Of a stretch of 64,000 nt of DNA, positions 15,886 to 25,165 are shown piece after piece. The position numbers and the translations under genes were made by a program. The stretch is from UBA5336 sp038745855 (GTDB lineage: Bacteria > Pseudomonadota > Alphaproteobacteria > Caulobacterales > Hyphomonadaceae): positions 12,943 through 76,942 of the forward strand of contig JBCDLC010000012.1 of the NCBI GenBank assembly GCA_038745855.1, given 5' to 3'. Below the pieces are notes generated by a model that did not search any database, had not been told where the DNA came from, and worked only from the letters and a program-made list of their open reading frames with translations. Within the stretch, counting starts at the first letter, position 1. Every line of letters starts with the position of its first letter.

Positions 15886-16917
15886 TTATCTGCGCGGTAA
15901 AGGCTTCGCCATTTGGATTGTAAGATACCGCAATGCCGTGTCTGCGATCGGCCCTGCCATCTTGGCCTGGTGCTCAAGATCATAGATCCGTTCCAAGATC
16001 CTGCTCAGCACCGGGGCGGGCCAGGACCTCAGCCGTCGGCTCACGGTGTCCCATTGGGACCGGTAGACTGGGGGTCGCAACTTCATGCCAGCGTCAGGCC
16101 CAACGCCTGGACCAAGCGCCGCGACGGAGAGGAGCCGTTGGGTCTCCCTCTGTAGCGCCCTGATGAGTGTGATCGCAGAGGTGCCAGAGATCGTTAATCG
16201 ATCGAGTGTTGCGAGGGCGGCAGGAAGATCACGATCGAAAATGGCAGCGACATAGGCATCACCGTTCGAGTCAACGCTGGATATGCAGACCGATTGGATG
16301 TCTGTCTGACTTATTGGGCGGCCGAAGTCCCGCGCAAAAAGTGCCAGTTTCTCAAGCTCAGCATGGATCATGCGTCGGTGACCAGGGAGGTGGAGGGCGA
16401 GTGCCGAGACGGCCATATCATCGATTTCCAGGCCGGCTTCCCCAATGGTTTGACGGATCAAGTCAGACACATCGCCCAATTCATCCGGGAAAAGCTGAAG
16501 CGCTGCCGCGTTTTTCGCTCCCTCAAAAGCGGTTCGGAGTTTGGATTTCTTTTGGAGGCTTCCAGCGGTTACGATCAACTTGGCTTCAAAACGGTCCCTA
16601 GAGTCTTCGCCGGCCTCGACGACTTCCTTGAGCAGGGTAGCGATCTTGTCGCCAGATGTCCTGATGCGAATGACGCGTTTCGCGCCTAACAGAGAGCGCG
16701 CTTCGAGTGCGTCGAACAGGGCGCCCGGGTCTTTTCGCACATCATCTTCAGAGACTGAATTGATCTCAGCGTCCGGGTCATCACCAACCCAGGCCGAGAC
16801 GATCTTGCGGGCCGCGTCGTTAGCGACACCCTCGTCCTCGCAGAAGGCGAGGGCGGCCCATATTGATGGTCCAGGCTTCTTGGCGAAGGCCACCGCTTTG
16901 GCGCCGACGTACTTCAT
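15886..16917 (-). CDS. holA: DNA polymerase III delta subunit (clamp-loader wrench)
   Basis: A 343-residue HolA-type protein, part of the complex that opens the sliding clamp. Similarity rests on overall pattern: LLGAKRVIRIR in the N-terminal AAA-like domain, a non-canonical nucleotide pocket as usual for delta, LPGHRRMIHAELEKLALF with the conserved Glu-Leu-Glu-Lys-Leu, and a C-terminal helical collar with RALQRETQRLL. It overlaps lptE by 4 nt in a leuS-lptE-holA operon, the conserved order in Alphaproteobacteria. Confidence 0.92.
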   Translation of the reverse strand: MKYVGAKAVAFAKKPGPSIWAALAFCEDEGVANDAARKIVSAWVGDDPDAEINSVSEDDVRKDPGALFDALEARSLLGAKRVIRIRTSGDKIATLLKEVVEAGEDSRDRFEAKLIVTAGSLQKKSKLRTAFEGAKNAAALQLFPDELGDVSDLIRQTIGEAGLEIDDMAVSALALHLPGHRRMIHAELEKLALFARDFGRPISQTDIQSVCISSVDSNGDAYVAAIFDRDLPAALATLDRLTISGTSAITLIRALQRETQRLLSVAALGPGVGPDAGMKLRPPVYRSQWDTVSRRLRSWPAPVLSRILERIYDLEHQAKMAGPIADTALRYLTIQMAKPLPRR

Positions 16918-17396
16918 GTCTCGGAAGAGAGCTGTAGCCGAATGTCTTCGATGATGCGCCGGGCAAGATCCTCAGCCGCTTGTCGAGAGGCATTGTTCTG
17001 CGCTGAGATATCGCCAAAGACCGGATTGGGAACGAAGAAGTAAATTTCTGAGTCTGCACCACCGCGGATCGGTTCGCCGTCATGGAAGACAGAGTACCGC
17101 GCGGTCAAACGGACGCTTGAACGCGCGGCTGCACCATCGGCGCGAAACGCCAGGCGATTGATTGATTCCTTGAGTTCGACCTCTAACGTTGCCTTATCTT
17201 CGATACCGGGAAGCCCGATCCGCGTTTCTTCCAACAAGGATTTTCGGAGGAGATGTCCTGTGCGGCCGTTGATCGTCGGTACGGTTACGGTGCCGCTGGT
17301 CGAGGCGAGATCGCCCCGATAAACGGGCTCAAATCCGCATGCTGAAGGCCAGAGACACAGACTCAATATTGCGGCGGAGATCAGTGGTTTGCGCAT
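16914..17396 (-). CDS. lptE: LPS-assembly lipoprotein LptE
   Basis: Outer-membrane lipoprotein that plugs the LptD barrel for lipopolysaccharide export. The 160-residue precursor has a hydrophobic signal and a lipobox-like segment PSACGFEPVY, with the lipidated Cys near residue 20; CGFxPxY is the hallmark of this family. The ATG at 17396 shares a base with the leuS stop (TGATG), and the gene overlaps holA by 4 nt. Sequence conservation in this family is low, so the leuS-lptE-holA context carries much of the call. Confidence 0.9.
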   Translation of the reverse strand: MRKPLISAAILSLCLWPSACGFEPVYRGDLASTSGTVTVPTINGRTGHLLRKSLLEETRIGLPGIEDKATLEVELKESINRLAFRADGAAARSSVRLTARYSVFHDGEPIRGGADSEIYFFVPNPVFGDISAQNNASRQAAEDLARRIIEDIRLQLSSET

Positions 17397-19960
17397 CACG
17401 TGGCCACGATATTCACAATGCGGCCGGGCACCACAATGACTTTCTTCACCGTCTTGCCTTGGAGAAACGAGGCAGCGTCGGCATCTGCAAGCGCTGCGGC
17501 CTCTATGTCGGTCTGTGGAGCATCCTTGGCGATTTCGAGTTGTGAGCGGCGCTTGCCATTCACTTGTATCGGTAGCGTAACGGTTTCATCGACGATCAAG
17601 GATGCATCGATATCCGGCCAGGTGGCGGCTGCGACCAGGCCGCTGCCCCCAATGCGGTGCCAACAGGCTTCTGCGAGGTGGGGCATGAAAAGAACAAGGC
17701 AGCGCGCCAATTGCTGGCACCCCTCCGCCCGATCGGCTTGCTGGTCTGGCTGTTCGGATTTCTTGAGCGTGCTGACCCACTCGTACAGCGTGGCGACGGC
17801 AGAGTTGAAGCGGAAATCTTCGACCGCTTTGTCGATCGCAGCGACGGCGCGGTGATTGTATTTGCGCAGATCGGACTTTCCCGAGACTTGGACTGTCGCC
17901 GCATCCTCAGGCATAGCATCGAACAGCGACCAGACCCGCTGGGCGAATCGCGCGGCGCCTTCGACGCCCGATTGCGTCCATTCGACATCGCGTTCCGGTG
18001 GGCTGTCCGACAGTGTAAAGAAACGGGCGACGTCGGCCCCAAACGTTTCGATCATCGTATCGGGATCGATGGTGTTTCGTTTGGACTTGGACATCTTCTC
18101 AACCGGTCCAACGGTCAGGGGTTTCCCGGTCGAGATTTCCGTCACCGCATCGCCATCCCGGGTGATTTCGGATGGAGATACCCAACGCCCATCGTCAGAC
18201 CGGTACGTTTCGTGGGTGACCATGCCTTGGGTAAAGAGGCCGGCGAACGGCTCACCCGATGGAAGATCCATCTCACCCACGTCCCGCATCGCGCGTGAAA
18301 AGAAGCGCGAATAGAGGAGATGCAGGATCGCGTGTTCAACGCCGCCGATGTACTGGTCTACCGGTAGCCAATAGGCCCGCTCATCGAGATCATTTGCGGA
18401 GGCGAAGCGCGCGAAGTACCAGGAGCTGTCCACGAATGTGTCCAACGTGTCAGTCTCGCGCCGGGCAGCTTTTCCGCAATTCGGGCAGTCCACATCTGCC
18501 CAATCCGGATGATGGGAGAGCGGATTGCCCGGCTTATCAAACGATACATCATCAGGAAGGCGGACCGGGAGATCGCGTTCCGGCACAGGAACGACGCCGC
18601 ACTGATCGCAATGAATAATGGGAATTGGGCAACCCCAATACCTCTGCCGGGAAACGCCCCAATCGCGAAGGCGATAATTCACGCTTCGCTGGCCACAGCC
18701 CATAGCCTCGATCTTCTCGATTGTTGCCGATTTCGCCGCCTCGATCGTCATGCCATCAAGGAATTCGGATTGGAAAAGGGTTCCCGGTCCTACGTAGGCG
18801 GTGTCACCAACTGCGAAATCGCCCGGTTTTTCATCGGGAGGCAGCACAACGGTGCGAACGGGAAGGTTGTACTTCCTTGCGAAATCGAGGTCGCGTTGAT
18901 CGTGCGCCGGGCAAGCGAACACCGCGCCAGTCCCGTATCCCATGAGCACGAAATTCGCGACCCAAACTGGCAGCGTTTTCCCGTCGATGAAAGGATGAGA
19001 AACGGAAAGGCCCGTATCGATACCGACCTTTTCGGCTTTTTCGATCGCCTCCTCGGACGTTCCGACTTTGGCGCAAGCGGCGCGGAACGCGGCGATATCA
19101 GCGTTCTGCTGGGCCAGCTGTTTCGTGAGGGGGTGGTCGGGCGACAAGGCAAGGAAGCTCGCGCCGAAAAGCGTGTCCGGCCTCGTCGTGTAGATCTCTA
19201 TGCCTGCTTCGAATTCCGGCGGGACGGAAGTCGGCGGTTGGTCAAACGAAAACCGCATCTGTAGGCCCTCAGACCGGCCGATCCAGTTCCCCTGCATGGT
19301 CCTGACTTTCTCAGGCCAACGGTCGAGCCCGTCCAGGGCTGTCAGGAGATCGTCTGCGTAGGCCGTGATCTTGAAAAACCACTGGGTGAGTTCACGCTGT
19401 TCAACGAGAGCGCCAGAGCGCCAGCCGCGGCCATCAATAACTTGCTCATTCGCGAGCACGGTGTGATCGACGGGATCCCAATTCACCTTCGAGGCCTTGC
19501 GATAGACGAGGCCTTTATCCAGCAATTTCAAGAATAGCTTCTGCTGCTCTCCGTAGTATTCGGCGTCGCAGGTTGCGAATTCACGGCTCCAGTCTAGCGA
19601 TAGGCCCAACCTTTCGAACTGGGATTTCATCGCCGCGATGTTGTCATACGTCCAAGCGCCGGGGTGGACCTTGTTCTCCATGGCGGCGTTCTCGGCCGGC
19701 ATGCCGAATGCGTCCCACCCCATGGGATGAAGCACGTTGTGCCCCTTCGCTCTGCGATGCCGCGCAATTACGTCGCCCATAGCATAGTTCCGGACGTGGC
19801 CCATATGGAGCCGTCCGGATGGGTAGGGGAACATTTCAAGTATAAAAGCCTTCGGCGCGTCGCCAGCCTCTTCGGGAGATTTCGTCCGGTAGAGGTCAGC
19901 GTCGGCCCAGGCTGCGCGCCATTTTGGCTCCGCTGTCAGCGGATCATATCGTGTTGGCAT
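17396..19960 (-). CDS. leuS: Leucyl-tRNA synthetase
   Basis: Class I aminoacyl-tRNA synthetase charging tRNA-Leu. The 854-residue protein has the HIGH-type motif HMGH at residues 52-55 after FPYPSGRL, the CP1 editing domain including TTRPDTLFGASF, a zinc-like cluster (CDQCG... CPNCG), and KMSKS near residue 622. It is first in the leuS-lptE-holA operon and 23 bp downstream of the DUF3576 gene, which may share its promoter. Confidence 0.98.
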   Translation of the reverse strand: MPTRYDPLTAEPKWRAAWADADLYRTKSPEEAGDAPKAFILEMFPYPSGRLHMGHVRNYAMGDVIARHRRAKGHNVLHPMGWDAFGMPAENAAMENKVHPGAWTYDNIAAMKSQFERLGLSLDWSREFATCDAEYYGEQQKLFLKLLDKGLVYRKASKVNWDPVDHTVLANEQVIDGRGWRSGALVEQRELTQWFFKITAYADDLLTALDGLDRWPEKVRTMQGNWIGRSEGLQMRFSFDQPPTSVPPEFEAGIEIYTTRPDTLFGASFLALSPDHPLTKQLAQQNADIAAFRAACAKVGTSEEAIEKAEKVGIDTGLSVSHPFIDGKTLPVWVANFVLMGYGTGAVFACPAHDQRDLDFARKYNLPVRTVVLPPDEKPGDFAVGDTAYVGPGTLFQSEFLDGMTIEAAKSATIEKIEAMGCGQRSVNYRLRDWGVSRQRYWGCPIPIIHCDQCGVVPVPERDLPVRLPDDVSFDKPGNPLSHHPDWADVDCPNCGKAARRETDTLDTFVDSSWYFARFASANDLDERAYWLPVDQYIGGVEHAILHLLYSRFFSRAMRDVGEMDLPSGEPFAGLFTQGMVTHETYRSDDGRWVSPSEITRDGDAVTEISTGKPLTVGPVEKMSKSKRNTIDPDTMIETFGADVARFFTLSDSPPERDVEWTQSGVEGAARFAQRVWSLFDAMPEDAATVQVSGKSDLRKYNHRAVAAIDKAVEDFRFNSAVATLYEWVSTLKKSEQPDQQADRAEGCQQLARCLVLFMPHLAEACWHRIGGSGLVAAATWPDIDASLIVDETVTLPIQVNGKRRSQLEIAKDAPQTDIEAAALADADAASFLQGKTVKKVIVVPGRIVNIVAT

Positions 19961-19983
19961 TTCCGTTTCCGTCGCCGGTGTCC

Positions 19984-20412
19984 CTAGCGGATTTCTGCGT
20001 TTTTCAGGAGTCGGGCCCGTTCTAGAATTTTGTTTTCAATCTGGATTGGCGTGGCCGGGTCAATCGCAGCGTCGATCCACTCGCCCGCTTCGTTTCGCTC
20101 CTGTCGGAAAAGCGAGACCTTTACGCCATCGGCGCGAAGACGGGTGTCGAGGATGTAGACCGTCGCCTTGATCCGCTCGCCTGGAATATCGGCGAAGGCA
20201 TGCCAGTCATAGATGATGATGCCGCCAATCGGGTCGGGCTGTTCCTGGAGAGGGAGATCATCAAGTGTATCGAGGCTTGCGCGCCAAAGGAACGGGTTCA
20301 CCGCCCCGGTGAGCGACCGGGCGACCGCTTCAGAGCGCACCTGTTGCGCAGATACCGCTGGGACCATCATCAATGCTGCGGCGATCATCGATGCGGAAAG
20401 GAGACGCTTCAA
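19984..20412 (-). CDS. DUF3576 exported protein of unknown function
   Basis: A 142-residue protein with a Sec signal peptide (MKRLLSASMIAAALMMVPA, cleavage likely after VSA) and a soluble domain including NPFLWRASLDTLDDLPL and GGIIIYDWH. This pattern matches the DUF3576 family, found upstream of leuS in many Alphaproteobacteria; its function is unknown. It may be an envelope protein, since it sits next to leuS-lptE. Translation starts at TTG with GAGG 7 nt upstream. Confidence 0.8.
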   Translation of the reverse strand: MKRLLSASMIAAALMMVPAVSAQQVRSEAVARSLTGAVNPFLWRASLDTLDDLPLQEQPDPIGGIIIYDWHAFADIPGERIKATVYILDTRLRADGVKVSLFRQERNEAGEWIDAAIDPATPIQIENKILERARLLKNAEIR

Positions 20413-20506
20413 CTTGGAACCTCGATCAGTTGGGGTGTCCTGGAAACGGGGCTATACCAAGCTGCCGCCGAAGCGGCCAGTATGGATATGAGTTTCGGAG
20501 CACGTC

Positions 20507-21730
20507 ATGGGCCGCAGGAAGACAGATGAACAGACGACTGGCCGGTTTCTGGCACCGATCTTGGTCTTCGCCGCGCCATCGCTCTTGTCGCTCAAAGCAA
20601 TGGCACAGCCGGTCGGAGACCGCTTGCAAGTCGAGCCGATTGCTTCGGTCACCGTTGTTCTGGCGCCCGGCTTTGACGGCACTAACGCTGCCGACGGCAT
20701 GGTGCCTGCTCAAGCCGGGTTGGGCGAAATATCTTTAGGCGCCCGCGCTGAGTATATTTTCGACTCGGGCGTAGAACTGGGCGGGCGACTGGTTTGGAGA
20801 GTACAGCGCGATCACCCGGATCGGCCTGGTGGGACTGGCAGCCCAATTCAAGGCGCGGGTGACGTCGCCGGCGTATTCTCAGGCTTATCGTCTGCCGGTT
20901 CCAGCGGCGACGTTGGCCCGAGAGGGTCGGTGGAGTCGGCATTCATCTACTTGCGCGGCGGTTATGGCGAAGTCAGTGCCGGACGGGATACTGGTGTGGC
21001 GGCGCGGTTTTTCGAAGGCAATGTCGACGTTTTCACCCTGGCGCGAGGCAGCGATAGCAGGCTCGACGTTTCAGGACTGAATATCGTTCGGACACGAGCG
21101 GACCTCACCGGTCCTTCCACGAAGATCACCTATACCACCCCACGTATTCTCGGGCTGCGCGGCGGCGTTTCCTACACGCCTGAAGCGAATGCAGCGGGGT
21201 TGGACCGGAATCTTGCCTTCAGCGCTGACGGTGTCGATCGCCCGGACATCGCCGACGCCTGGGAGGTGGCGCTTAACGCGTCCCGGCGTTTTCGGGATAG
21301 TGGCGTCCGCGTCAGAGCCGGGGCCGGCTATGCCAGCGCGTCGGTAGACCGATCTTCGCCCACAGAAACGCTCGAAAACCGGGTGAATGTCGCCAGCATC
21401 GGCGGCGAGATCAGTCGCGGTCCGGTCGCCTTCGGTGCATCTCTGTTGAGTTCGAACGATGGATCTGGCGACGGGGACTACACGGCCTGGTCGGTGGGAG
21501 CCGCATATGAGTGGCGCGATTGGACCGGGTCGCTCAATTTCGGACGTGCGGAAGCCAATCTCCCAGCCCTTGATGGAGAAGCACTGTCTGCGGGTATTTC
21601 GCGCGAGGTGGGTAAGTACGGCACATTTACTTTTGGCTATCAAGACATTCGGGCGTCATCTTCTGCTGATGCCGGCTATTTCTCTCGTAATCGTGCGGGG
21701 CTTGTGATCGAATTATCACTGTCCCTGTAG
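20507..21730 (+). CDS. Outer-membrane porin
   Basis: A 407-residue porin of the alphaproteobacterial type. A Sec signal peptide spans about residues 1-36 (cleavage after AMA). The rest alternates short polar and aromatic beta strands with Gly/Asp/Ser-rich loops, contains GEVSAGRDTGVA (typical of the loop-3 region of general porins) and ends FSRNRAGLVIELSLSL, where a beta-signal would be expected, although the final residue is Leu rather than the usual Phe. GGAG lies 6 nt before the ATG. It is divergent from the DUF3576 gene with 94 bp between. Confidence 0.85.
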   Translation: MGRRKTDEQTTGRFLAPILVFAAPSLLSLKAMAQPVGDRLQVEPIASVTVVLAPGFDGTNAADGMVPAQAGLGEISLGARAEYIFDSGVELGGRLVWRVQRDHPDRPGGTGSPIQGAGDVAGVFSGLSSAGSSGDVGPRGSVESAFIYLRGGYGEVSAGRDTGVAARFFEGNVDVFTLARGSDSRLDVSGLNIVRTRADLTGPSTKITYTTPRILGLRGGVSYTPEANAAGLDRNLAFSADGVDRPDIADAWEVALNASRRFRDSGVRVRAGAGYASASVDRSSPTETLENRVNVASIGGEISRGPVAFGASLLSSNDGSGDGDYTAWSVGAAYEWRDWTGSLNFGRAEANLPALDGEALSAGISREVGKYGTFTFGYQDIRASSSADAGYFSRNRAGLVIELSLSL

Positions 21731-21806
21731 AAAAGGATCGTTGACTGTTTCTTCAGTGGTCCAGGCGTAGCTTCGAGACTATGTCTAGATGAGAGGAGTG
21801 GGACAA

Positions 21807-22262
21807 ATGCGCGGGACATCCGTAATCTGCGGATTTTTGATGCTGGCAACGCCAATAGCGTTTGCCGACGAAGCAATGGTGACCGCTCCCGAACCGCTCG
21901 ATCTCGTGGATGCTGGCAACGTATCGTTGAACGAAGCGCCAGCATGGTATCAACAATTCACGGTCACGGACCCTGGTTTTGTGACACCTGAAGCCGCGCT
22001 CGAGGGATACACTCAAAAAGATCTGAAGCTGCAATGGCTGAAAACAGGGCGTTGGGAACTCACATTGGACTTGACGAGCCGTAATGACCTTTCCGCCTTG
22101 CCTAGGGAAGAGATGGCCGCCGGTGCGACCTTCCAGATTACACCGCGCATTTCTGTTGGCGGCGATCTGAGCGTCGGCGCCCAGGAGCTCGATGATCAGT
22201 CTGAGTGGGAAAATCAGGATATCGAGGCTGGCATTCGGCTTCGGTCGGCATTCAGATTTTAG
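21807..22262 (+). CDS. NtrZ-like periplasmic protein
   Basis: A 151-residue exported protein: signal peptide about 1-21 (cleavage near AFA-DE), then a single domain ending in LRSAFRF. The second half (LKTGRWELTLDL, GATFQITPRISVGGDLSVG, then IRLRSAF) matches my memory of NtrZ, a periplasmic regulator of the NtrY sensor kinase in Caulobacter. That link is pattern recognition and should be tested. ATG 21807 is chosen over 21789 because GAGAGGAG precedes it by 8 nt. It lies 76 bp downstream of the porin; no ntrYX genes are nearby. Confidence 0.5.
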   Translation: MRGTSVICGFLMLATPIAFADEAMVTAPEPLDLVDAGNVSLNEAPAWYQQFTVTDPGFVTPEAALEGYTQKDLKLQWLKTGRWELTLDLTSRNDLSALPREEMAAGATFQITPRISVGGDLSVGAQELDDQSEWENQDIEAGIRLRSAFRF

Positions 22263-22286
22263 AGATGCACCTGAGCTAACCGCGAA

Positions 22287-22835
22287 TTAGCGCAGAAAGG
22301 CCCTGCTGTTTTCGACGAAAGCAATGCCCATGTGCCCAGCTACACTGTGGGCGTTCCGGGCGTTGATGCCGCCGAGCGCATAGAGCGGGGCCCGACTCAT
22401 TCTGGCGATTTTCCGGGCGCGACGTGGACCGAGGGCGGACGTTGCTGTTTTCGATTTCGACGGAAAAATCGTTGATACTAGCGCCGCGTCTATACCGCGC
22501 GGCAGTTTGGCGATCGGTTTGCTCTGGTGCCAACTCATGGTCATGAGCCTGAATTTTCCCGCCCAGCGCTTCGCCAAATGGGCTTGAGCCTCGGGCCAAT
22601 GCACGCCGTCGGCGCCAACCTGTCGTGCGAGCTCGGGGTCATTTGCTATCAGAAGACGCCAGTCTTTATTGCGACAGACACGGGCAAGCTTCATCGCCAA
22701 CCCTTCGCAGCCCGGTGCCCCAAAGTGCCTGTAAACAACTCCCCATCCCGGCGCAAAGCCGGCCGTGAGCGCCATATCAACTGGCAAACGCTCCGGATCG
22801 GTCAGGACGAGGATTGGTGGCAGGTGGTTTGGCAT
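22287..22835 (-). CDS. Thiamine-phosphate-synthase-like (ThiE/TenI) protein
   Basis: A 182-residue TIM-barrel protein, shorter than the usual 210 or so of ThiE. Recognisable are the N-terminal PPILVLTDPERL, RLLIANDPELARQVGADGVHW and the phosphate-binding YALGGINARNA. The usual HLGQ after DGVH is replaced by HWPE, and the TRSxH-type loop is not evident, so true thiamine-phosphate synthase activity is doubtful. ATG 22835 begins just before the barrel homology. It is divergent from yggS, a pairing I recall from other Alphaproteobacteria. Confidence 0.7.
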   Translation of the reverse strand: MPNHLPPILVLTDPERLPVDMALTAGFAPGWGVVYRHFGAPGCEGLAMKLARVCRNKDWRLLIANDPELARQVGADGVHWPEAQAHLAKRWAGKFRLMTMSWHQSKPIAKLPRGIDAALVSTIFPSKSKTATSALGPRRARKIARMSRAPLYALGGINARNAHSVAGHMGIAFVENSRAFLR

Positions 22836-22947
22836 GGCCAGGGATGCGCGCCGCGAAGCGGATTTGAAGCGCCGCCTTGCCGTTCTTGCCGCGCACGCTC
22901 TGGTTTTTGTATTGGCGACGATATCTCGGTTGGAAAGGGAAGCCATC

Positions 22948-23616
22948 GTGTCTCATCAGCCTGAATTCGACGTCGCGGGCCGTCTCGGCGCATGCAAGGA
23001 TGCCCTCGATGAAGCGGCGGCCGGACGAGTGGTACAGCTCGTCGCTGCGAGCAAACGCCAACCGGACGACAGGATCAACGCTGCTCTTGCGGCCGGACAT
23101 CGGTGCTTCGGTGAAAACCGCGTTCAGGAAGCACAACAACGCTGGTCTCACCGGAGAGAAATATATCCCGATCTCAAACTACACCTGATTGGACCGTTGC
23201 AGACGAACAAGTCCGAAGATGCCGTCGCCCTTTTTGACGTGATTGAAACTCTCGACCGCCCCAAGCTCGCGCGCACCCTCGCTGCTGCCATGGAGAAGAC
23301 CGGCCGGGACTTGCCGTGTCTGATCCAGGTCAATACCGGGGAAGAACCGCAGAAATCGGGTGTTGTGCCGTTGGAATTGGACGCGCTTTTCTCGATCGCC
23401 ACGGAGGAATGCGGACTGACGGTTTCGGGATTGATGTGCATACCGCCCGCCGATGAGCCAGCGGCGCCGCACTTCGCGCTTCTTGGAAAGCTTGGGGCGG
23501 CGCTGGGCGTTCCGCTCCTGTCGATGGGTATGAGTGCTGACTATGTGCTTGCCGCCCAGATGGGCGCGACGCATGTCCGGGTCGGTTCAGGCATGTTTGG
23601 TGCTCGCGACGGATAG
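22948..23616 (+). CDS. YggS/PROSC-family PLP homeostasis protein
   Basis: A 222-residue fold-type III PLP protein that buffers pyridoxal phosphate and has no known catalytic reaction. The PLP-binding Lys lies in LVAASKRQP, followed by CFGENRVQEA, LHLIGPLQTNK, VNTGEEPQKSG, LMCIPP and the phosphate-binding end MSADYVLAAQMGATHVRVGSGMFG. GTG 22948 is chosen because the purine-rich GGAAAGGGAAG lies just upstream and the family homology starts there; the frame is open for about 180 nt more. It is convergent with purA. Confidence 0.92.
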   Translation: MSHQPEFDVAGRLGACKDALDEAAAGRVVQLVAASKRQPDDRINAALAAGHRCFGENRVQEAQQRWSHRREIYPDLKLHLIGPLQTNKSEDAVALFDVIETLDRPKLARTLAAAMEKTGRDLPCLIQVNTGEEPQKSGVVPLELDALFSIATEECGLTVSGLMCIPPADEPAAPHFALLGKLGAALGVPLLSMGMSADYVLAAQMGATHVRVGSGMFGARDG

Positions 23617-23645
23617 ACCGACGCGCACGGCGGAAACGCCTGGGA

Positions 23646-24944
23646 TCAGCTTCCTTCGAAGGGATCGCGCATCAGGATAACGTCCTCCCGCTCGGGGCTT
23701 GTTGATACCAGTGCGGCAGGCTTTCCGACCAGTTCCTCAAGTCGCCGGACATATTTCACCGCTTCCGCAGGAAGATCGTTCCAACTGCGCGCGCCGCGGG
23801 TCGATTGCGACCAGCCTGTCATCGTTTCGTAGATCGGTTCGATCGCTGCTTGGGCTGCAGCTGTTGGCGGTAGATGATCCAGCACGGCGTCGCCTGACCT
23901 GTATCCGGTGCAGATCTTGATGGTTTCGAAGCCGTCCAGAACATCCAGTTTCGTGAGCGCCAAGCCCGTGACACCAGAAACGTCACACGCTTGCCGGACC
24001 ATGACAGCGTCAAACCAGCCACATCGGCGGGCCCGGCCGGTCACTGTTCCAAATTCATGGCCACGCTCGCCGAGTCGTTGGCCGATGTTGTTTTGTTGTT
24101 CGGTTGGGAAAGGACCGGCGCCAACCCGTGTGGTGTAGGCTTTCGCCAAGCCCAGAACATAGGAGACAGCGCGTGGACCGAGGCCCGTTCCGGCCGCTGC
24201 TTGCCCGGCGACCGTGTTCGACGATGTGACGAAGGGGTAAGTCCCGTGGTCCACGTCGAGCATGACGCCTTGGGCGCCCTCGAACAGGATACGTCGCCCG
24301 AGTTTTGCACTGTCGTTCAGCCGACGCCAGGCCGGTCCTGCGAAGGGCAGAATCCTGGCGGCAATGGCGTGCAGGTCGGTCTTAAGCTGCGCCGCATCCG
24401 GCGCTGGGAGTCCAAGACCTGTGCGGAGCGGCGCATGATGCGCAATCAGCCGATCCAGCTTCATATCGAGGGCGGCCTCGTCCGCGAGATCGGCGACGCG
24501 GATTGCGCGACGGCCAACTTTGTCCTCATAGGCCGGACCAATACCGCGCTTCGTCGTTCCGATCTTCGCGTCATCGGTCGCTGCGCCTTCGCGGGCGGCG
24601 TCCAGATCCTTGTGCCACGGGAGGATGAGGGTTGCGTTGTCGGCAATGACCAACTCGCCAGGTCCAAGATGGATGCCTGCTTGAGCCATGCTGTCGACTT
24701 CAGAAATGAACTGCCAGGGGTCAACCACGACGCCATTGCCGATGATCGACAGCTTTCCACCCCTTACGACACCTGAGGGCAGGAGGTTCAGCTTGAAGGT
24801 CTTGTCCCCGATGACAAGTGTGTGCCCAGCATTATGGCCACCCTGGAACCGCGCAATCACATCGGCTCGATGGCTCAGCCAGTCGACGATCTTGCCTTTG
24901 CCTTCGTCGCCCCATTGGGCACCCACTACGACAACACCGGCCAT
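23646..24944 (-). CDS. purA: Adenylosuccinate synthetase
   Basis: Makes adenylosuccinate from IMP and aspartate with GTP, the first committed AMP step. The 432-residue protein (family about 430) opens with VVGAQWGDEGKGK (GTP-loop GDEGKG at 12-17), has the catalytic His in GGHNAGHT, the signature IGTTKRGIGPAYEDK and FEGAQGVMLDVDHGTYPFVTSS-type residues around 230. GGAGG stands upstream of the ATG. It is divergent from the SDR gene. Confidence 0.97.
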   Translation of the reverse strand: MAGVVVVGAQWGDEGKGKIVDWLSHRADVIARFQGGHNAGHTLVIGDKTFKLNLLPSGVVRGGKLSIIGNGVVVDPWQFISEVDSMAQAGIHLGPGELVIADNATLILPWHKDLDAAREGAATDDAKIGTTKRGIGPAYEDKVGRRAIRVADLADEAALDMKLDRLIAHHAPLRTGLGLPAPDAAQLKTDLHAIAARILPFAGPAWRRLNDSAKLGRRILFEGAQGVMLDVDHGTYPFVTSSNTVAGQAAAGTGLGPRAVSYVLGLAKAYTTRVGAGPFPTEQQNNIGQRLGERGHEFGTVTGRARRCGWFDAVMVRQACDVSGVTGLALTKLDVLDGFETIKICTGYRSGDAVLDHLPPTAAAQAAIEPIYETMTGWSQSTRGARSWNDLPAEAVKYVRRLEELVGKPAALVSTSPEREDVILMRDPFEGS

Positions 24945-25165
24945 TCTCGGTCCTCCGGAGACAAACGGACGTCAAGCAGCATTGGTTAGGAGGATTGGCA
25001 AGTGCAGAGCAGGGATTCCTGTGAGCAATCTGGGGATCGGCGCTTTCGGCCGATACCCAGGTAGGGGGTTTCCACGCTTTATATGACTTGAGCAGGGTCA
25101 ATCCACCTTGACGCATCTCCGTGTCCGTTCCCCAATGGCTGGAAAAGATACAAGAGAGGGAAGTC

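Noticed and set aside
15822..15983. A longer N-terminus for mnmE
   Set aside because: The added 54 residues are not MnmE-like and the family start MPTIHRDTICAL matches ATG 15821.
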